A stretch of 61,321 nucleotides of DNA from Rhodobacteraceae bacterium HLUCCO18 (lineage in GTDB: Bacteria; Pseudomonadota; Alphaproteobacteria; Rhodobacterales; Rhodobacteraceae), in the NCBI GenBank assembly GCA_001314805.1, contig LJSY01000019.1, positions 6,767 to 68,087 of the forward strand. Direction: 5' to 3'. Below the pieces are notes generated by a model, which did not search any database, was not told where the DNA came from, and saw only the letters and a list, made by a program, of their open reading frames with translations. Made by a program: the position numbers and the translations under genes. Position 1 is the stretch's first letter. Each line of letters begins with the position of its first letter. Shown in pieces: positions 57,884-61,321 of this stretch.

Positions 57884-57983
57884 GGAAACCTCCGTCAGAC
57901 CGTCTGCGCCGCACCCCCGGTTTTGCGCCACGCGCGAGGGCGCGTAAAGGTGGTATGCCCAAGGTGACCGGCCATCGGACATG

Positions 57984-58014
57984 GGCCAATCGACGCTTGG
58001 CCATCGCCTTGGCC
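57984..58014. promoter_or_regulatory. Operator candidate between matB and pobA
   Basis: GGCCAA (57984-57989) and TTGGCC (57997-58002) form an inverted repeat with a seven-base spacer, and TTGGCC is repeated at 58009-58014. A TATAGT at 58026-58031 could be a -10 for pobA. A PobR-type (IclR or AraC family) activator is expected to act here, but no such gene is in the window. Confidence 0.4.
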
Positions 58015-58040
58015 GACCGGCACGGTATAGTGAGGCGTAA

Positions 58041-59312
<1,272 letters not shown>

Positions 59313-59322
59313 AAGGCATCCG

Positions 59323-59703
59323 ATGGACCGATACGACCAAGGCATCAAGACACGCCGCGCCGTGCTGGGCGATGCGCATGTGGACCGCGCAGAGGCCACC
59401 ATGACGGATTTCGACGCGCCGTTTCAGCGCATGATCACCGAAGGGGCCTGGGGCACGCTCTGGTCCGACGACACGATCAGCCGGCGGGAGCGCTCGATGC
59501 TGACGCTCGCGATCCTGGCGGCGACCGGGAATTTCGAGGAAATCCCGATGCATGTCCGCGCCACGGCCCGCACGGGCGCGACAAGGGAGGACGTGATGCA
59601 GGCCTTCCTGCACGTGGCCGTCTATGCCGGCGTGCCGCGCGCCAACCATGCGATCAAGCTGGCCAAGGCGACCTTTGCCGAGATGGAGACGACGGATGAC
59701 TGA
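59323..59703 (+). CDS. pcaC: 4-carboxymuconolactone decarboxylase
   Basis: This 126-residue AhpD-fold protein decarboxylates gamma-carboxymuconolactone to beta-ketoadipate enol-lactone. ERSMLTLAILAATGNFEEIPMH and AFLHVAVYAGVPRANHAIK with the catalytic His-containing segments match the family; no CxxC redox pair is present, which rules out an AhpD peroxidase. AAAGG lies seven bases before the ATG. It overlaps the start of pcaH by eight bases. No pcaB (cycloisomerase) is seen in the window. Confidence 0.94.
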   Translation: MDRYDQGIKTRRAVLGDAHVDRAEATMTDFDAPFQRMITEGAWGTLWSDDTISRRERSMLTLAILAATGNFEEIPMHVRATARTGATREDVMQAFLHVAVYAGVPRANHAIKLAKATFAEMETTDD

Positions 59704-60412
59704 CCCGCTGATGCCCCGGCGGTGGGAGCTGCACCCCGTGCCCCGCGACGAGGATTACAAGACCTCCGTCACGCGCGCGCCCGACCTGCCGCTTCTGTCG
59801 ATGGAAAGCACGCCCGCCGAGGAAACCGGGCCTCGCTTCGGTCATTCGCTGATCGGGCCCCTGGACAACAACCTGATCCTGAACTTCACCGGCGAAGCGG
59901 CCATCGGGGAGCGTATCCGCCTCCATGGCCGCGTGCTCGACGAAACCGGGCGGCCCGTGCCCGAGACGCTGGTCGAGATCTGGCAGGCCAATGCCGGCGG
60001 GCGCTATCGCCATGTGAAGGATACGTATTTCGCCCCGCTCGACCCGAATTTCGGCGGCTGCGGGCGGACCCTGACCGATGCCGAGGGGCGCTACGAGTTC
60101 ATGACGATCCGCCCCGGCGCCTATCCGTGGCCCAACCGCGCCAATGACTGGCGGCCGATGCATGTTCATTTCTCGGTCTTCGGCCATGCCTTCGGCCAGC
60201 GACTGATCACGCAGATGTATTTCGAGGGCGATCCCCTGATCGAGCGTTGTCCCATCGTGCACACGATCAGGGACCGGGGTCAGATCGAGCGACTGGTCGC
60301 ACCGCTCGACATGCAGAACGCGCGGGGGATGGATTACCTCGCCTATCGCTTCGACATCGTCCTGCGCGGGCGGCGGCAGAGCATGTTCGAGAACCGTCCG
60401 GAGGGGATGTGA
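59696..60412 (+). CDS. pcaH: Protocatechuate 3,4-dioxygenase beta subunit
   Basis: This 238-residue subunit carries the non-heme Fe(III) site: Tyr in GGRYRHVKD, Tyr in RPGAYPWPN, and two His in RPMHVHFSVFG. It performs intradiol ring cleavage of protocatechuate to beta-carboxymuconate. VEIWQANAGG is the family hallmark. Its stop overlaps the pcaG start by one base (TGATG), giving coupled synthesis of the two subunits. Confidence 0.96.
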   Translation: MTDPLMPRRWELHPVPRDEDYKTSVTRAPDLPLLSMESTPAEETGPRFGHSLIGPLDNNLILNFTGEAAIGERIRLHGRVLDETGRPVPETLVEIWQANAGGRYRHVKDTYFAPLDPNFGGCGRTLTDAEGRYEFMTIRPGAYPWPNRANDWRPMHVHFSVFGHAFGQRLITQMYFEGDPLIERCPIVHTIRDRGQIERLVAPLDMQNARGMDYLAYRFDIVLRGRRQSMFENRPEGM

Positions 60413-61011
60413 TGGTGAAACGGCTAGCTCTTCTAGAAGAAACGCCCAGCCAGACGGCGGGGCCTTACGTCCATATCGGCTGCATACCCAGTTTCGCGGG
60501 CGTCGACGGCGTCTATCCGGAGGATCTGGGCCTTTCGCCGATCCGCGAGGGCGCGAGGGGCGAGGCGATCACGATCACGGGCTCGGTCATCGACGGCACC
60601 GGCTGGACCCTGCGCGACGCGATGCTGGAAAGCTGGCAGGCCGATGCGACCGGCCGTTATCCCGGACAGGAGGGCGCCGATCCGAACGTCACGGGCTTCT
60701 GCCGCTTCGCCGCCGCCGCGGACAGCGGGGAATTCACACTGCACACCGTCAAACCGGGGCGCGTGGCGCTGCGCGACGGGCGGCTGCAGGCGCCGCATGT
60801 CTCGCTCTGGATCGTGGGGCGCGGGATCAATACCGGGCTGCAGACGCGCATCTATTTCGAGGACGAGGACAACAGCGCCGATCCGCTGCTGTCCCGGATC
60901 GAGCAACGTCCGCGCGCCGCGACGCTGATCGCGCGGCGCACGGCGCCCGGGCATTACCGGTTCGACATCCGCCTGCAGGGTGAGGGCGAGACCGTGTTCC
61001 TCGATCTTTGA
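60412..61011 (+). CDS. pcaG: Protocatechuate 3,4-dioxygenase alpha subunit
   Basis: This 199-residue subunit begins with a segment containing TPSQTAGPYVHIGC, which wraps the active site, and has LESWQADATGRYPG and the shared beta-sandwich core; it lacks the iron-binding His pair, as alpha subunits do (PHVSLWIVG in place of the MHVHFSVFG of beta). It completes the pobA-pcaCHG operon. A hairpin follows the gene before the convergent icd. Confidence 0.95.
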   Translation: MVKRLALLEETPSQTAGPYVHIGCIPSFAGVDGVYPEDLGLSPIREGARGEAITITGSVIDGTGWTLRDAMLESWQADATGRYPGQEGADPNVTGFCRFAAAADSGEFTLHTVKPGRVALRDGRLQAPHVSLWIVGRGINTGLQTRIYFEDEDNSADPLLSRIEQRPRAATLIARRTAPGHYRFDIRLQGEGETVFLDL

Positions 61012-61021
61012 CAAGAATGCT

Positions 61022-61046
61022 CCGGGCGAAGATCACCTCCGCCCGG
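61022..61046. terminator. Bidirectional hairpin between pcaG and icd
   Basis: CCGGGCG (61022-61028) pairs perfectly with CGCCCGG (61040-61046) across an 11-base loop in the 45 bases between two converging stop codons. A T-run is absent. Position argues for termination in both directions. Confidence 0.55.
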
Positions 61047-61056
61047 CGCACGGGTA

Positions 61057-61321
61057 TCACCCGTCGATGATCGCGTTGAAGGTCTCGGACGGCCGCATGA
61101 TCGTCGCGATCCTGACCGGATCGGTGAGGTAGTAGCCACCCAGATCCACCGGCTTGCCCCGATCCGCCATCAGCTCGGCCATGATCGCGTCTTCCTTGTC
61201 GGACAGCGCCTTGGCGATCGGCGCGAAATGGGCGGCAAGCCCGGCATCCTCGCCCTGTGCGGCCAGCGCATCGGCCCAGTAGCGCGCGAACCAGTAATGG
61301 CTGTTGCGGTTGTCGGGCTGG
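61057..61321 (-). CDS. icd: NADP+-dependent isocitrate dehydrogenase, monomeric type (C-terminal part)
   Basis: The visible 87 residues are the C-terminus of a minus-strand gene that continues beyond the window. NRNSHYWFARYWADALAAQ and GKPVDLGGYYLTDP match the end of monomeric (about 740-residue) isocitrate dehydrogenase, not the dimeric form. The protein would make 2-oxoglutarate and NADPH in the TCA cycle. It converges on pcaG. The start lies outside the window. Confidence 0.88.
   Translation of the reverse strand, partial: QPDNRNSHYWFARYWADALAAQGEDAGLAAHFAPIAKALSDKEDAIMAELMADRGKPVDLGGYYLTDPVRIATIMRPSETFNAIIDG

Overview
The window is high-G+C DNA (about two thirds by eye) with densely packed, often translationally coupled operons. 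Gene content (an N-type ATPase, polyhydroxybutyrate synthesis, an arginine deiminase set, protocatechuate catabolism, monomeric isocitrate dehydrogenase) and acidic proteins point to an alphaproteobacterium of the Rhodobacterales (Roseobacter/Paracoccus-like). This placement is inference from gene content, not phylogeny. I see no rRNA, tRNA, insertion sequence, phage gene or CRISPR array. Layout: (1) 0.1-9.5 kb looks like a catabolic locus: two flavin monooxygenases, a LysR regulator, a two-domain ferredoxin-fold enzyme, a GlcG/HbpS-like protein, a DapA-type lyase, a taurine/sulfonate-type ABC importer and a divergent TauE/SafE exporter. (2) 9.6-12.6 kb is a MacB-type tripartite efflux system. 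(3) 12.8-15.5 kb holds an MntP-like pump and a coupled HhH protein / unknown protein / SDR trio. (4) 15.6-22.3 kb is a storage and fermentation operon (small membrane protein, thiolase, PhaB, PhaC, acetate kinase, MFS transporter). (5) 22.2-28.9 kb is a complete N-ATPase operon, atpDCQRBEFAG, divergent from (6) an arginine deiminase operon (antiporter, arcA, arcB, arcC) at 29.1-33.8 kb. (7) 33.8-46 kb contains a CBS protein, a Crp/Fnr regulator, a phasin, coiled-coil and exported stress proteins, a bacterioferritin, HdeD, a P-type ATPase, dodecin, DUF305, a host-attachment-family protein, an HPF with a cold-shock domain, a disulfide oxidoreductase and Hsp20. (8) 46.3-56.4 kb has a glycosyltransferase, a debranching glucosidase, PolX, NAD+ DNA ligase, a phosphoribosyltransferase and a phosphotransferase/kinase fusion. 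(9) 56.4-61.3 kb has a MatB-type acyl-CoA synthetase, pobA-pcaC-pcaH-pcaG and the end of icd. The most striking observation is that regions 4 to 8 are tied together by a recurrent 14-bp palindrome, TTWAC-N4-GTWAA, usually followed by TGC. It occurs upstream of at least eight transcription units, always 60-155 bases before the first start codon. It has the half-site geometry of a Crp/Fnr operator but not the FNR (TTGAT) or CRP (TGTGA) sequence. The one Crp/Fnr protein in the window lacks FNR cluster cysteines and has a valine where FNR and CRP have the DNA-contacting glutamate. I propose that this is a low-energy/low-oxygen survival regulon: arginine fermentation and acetate kinase make ATP, the N-ATPase spends ATP on ion pumping, PHB takes up reductant, HPF parks ribosomes, and chaperone, iron and DNA-repair functions protect the resting cell.
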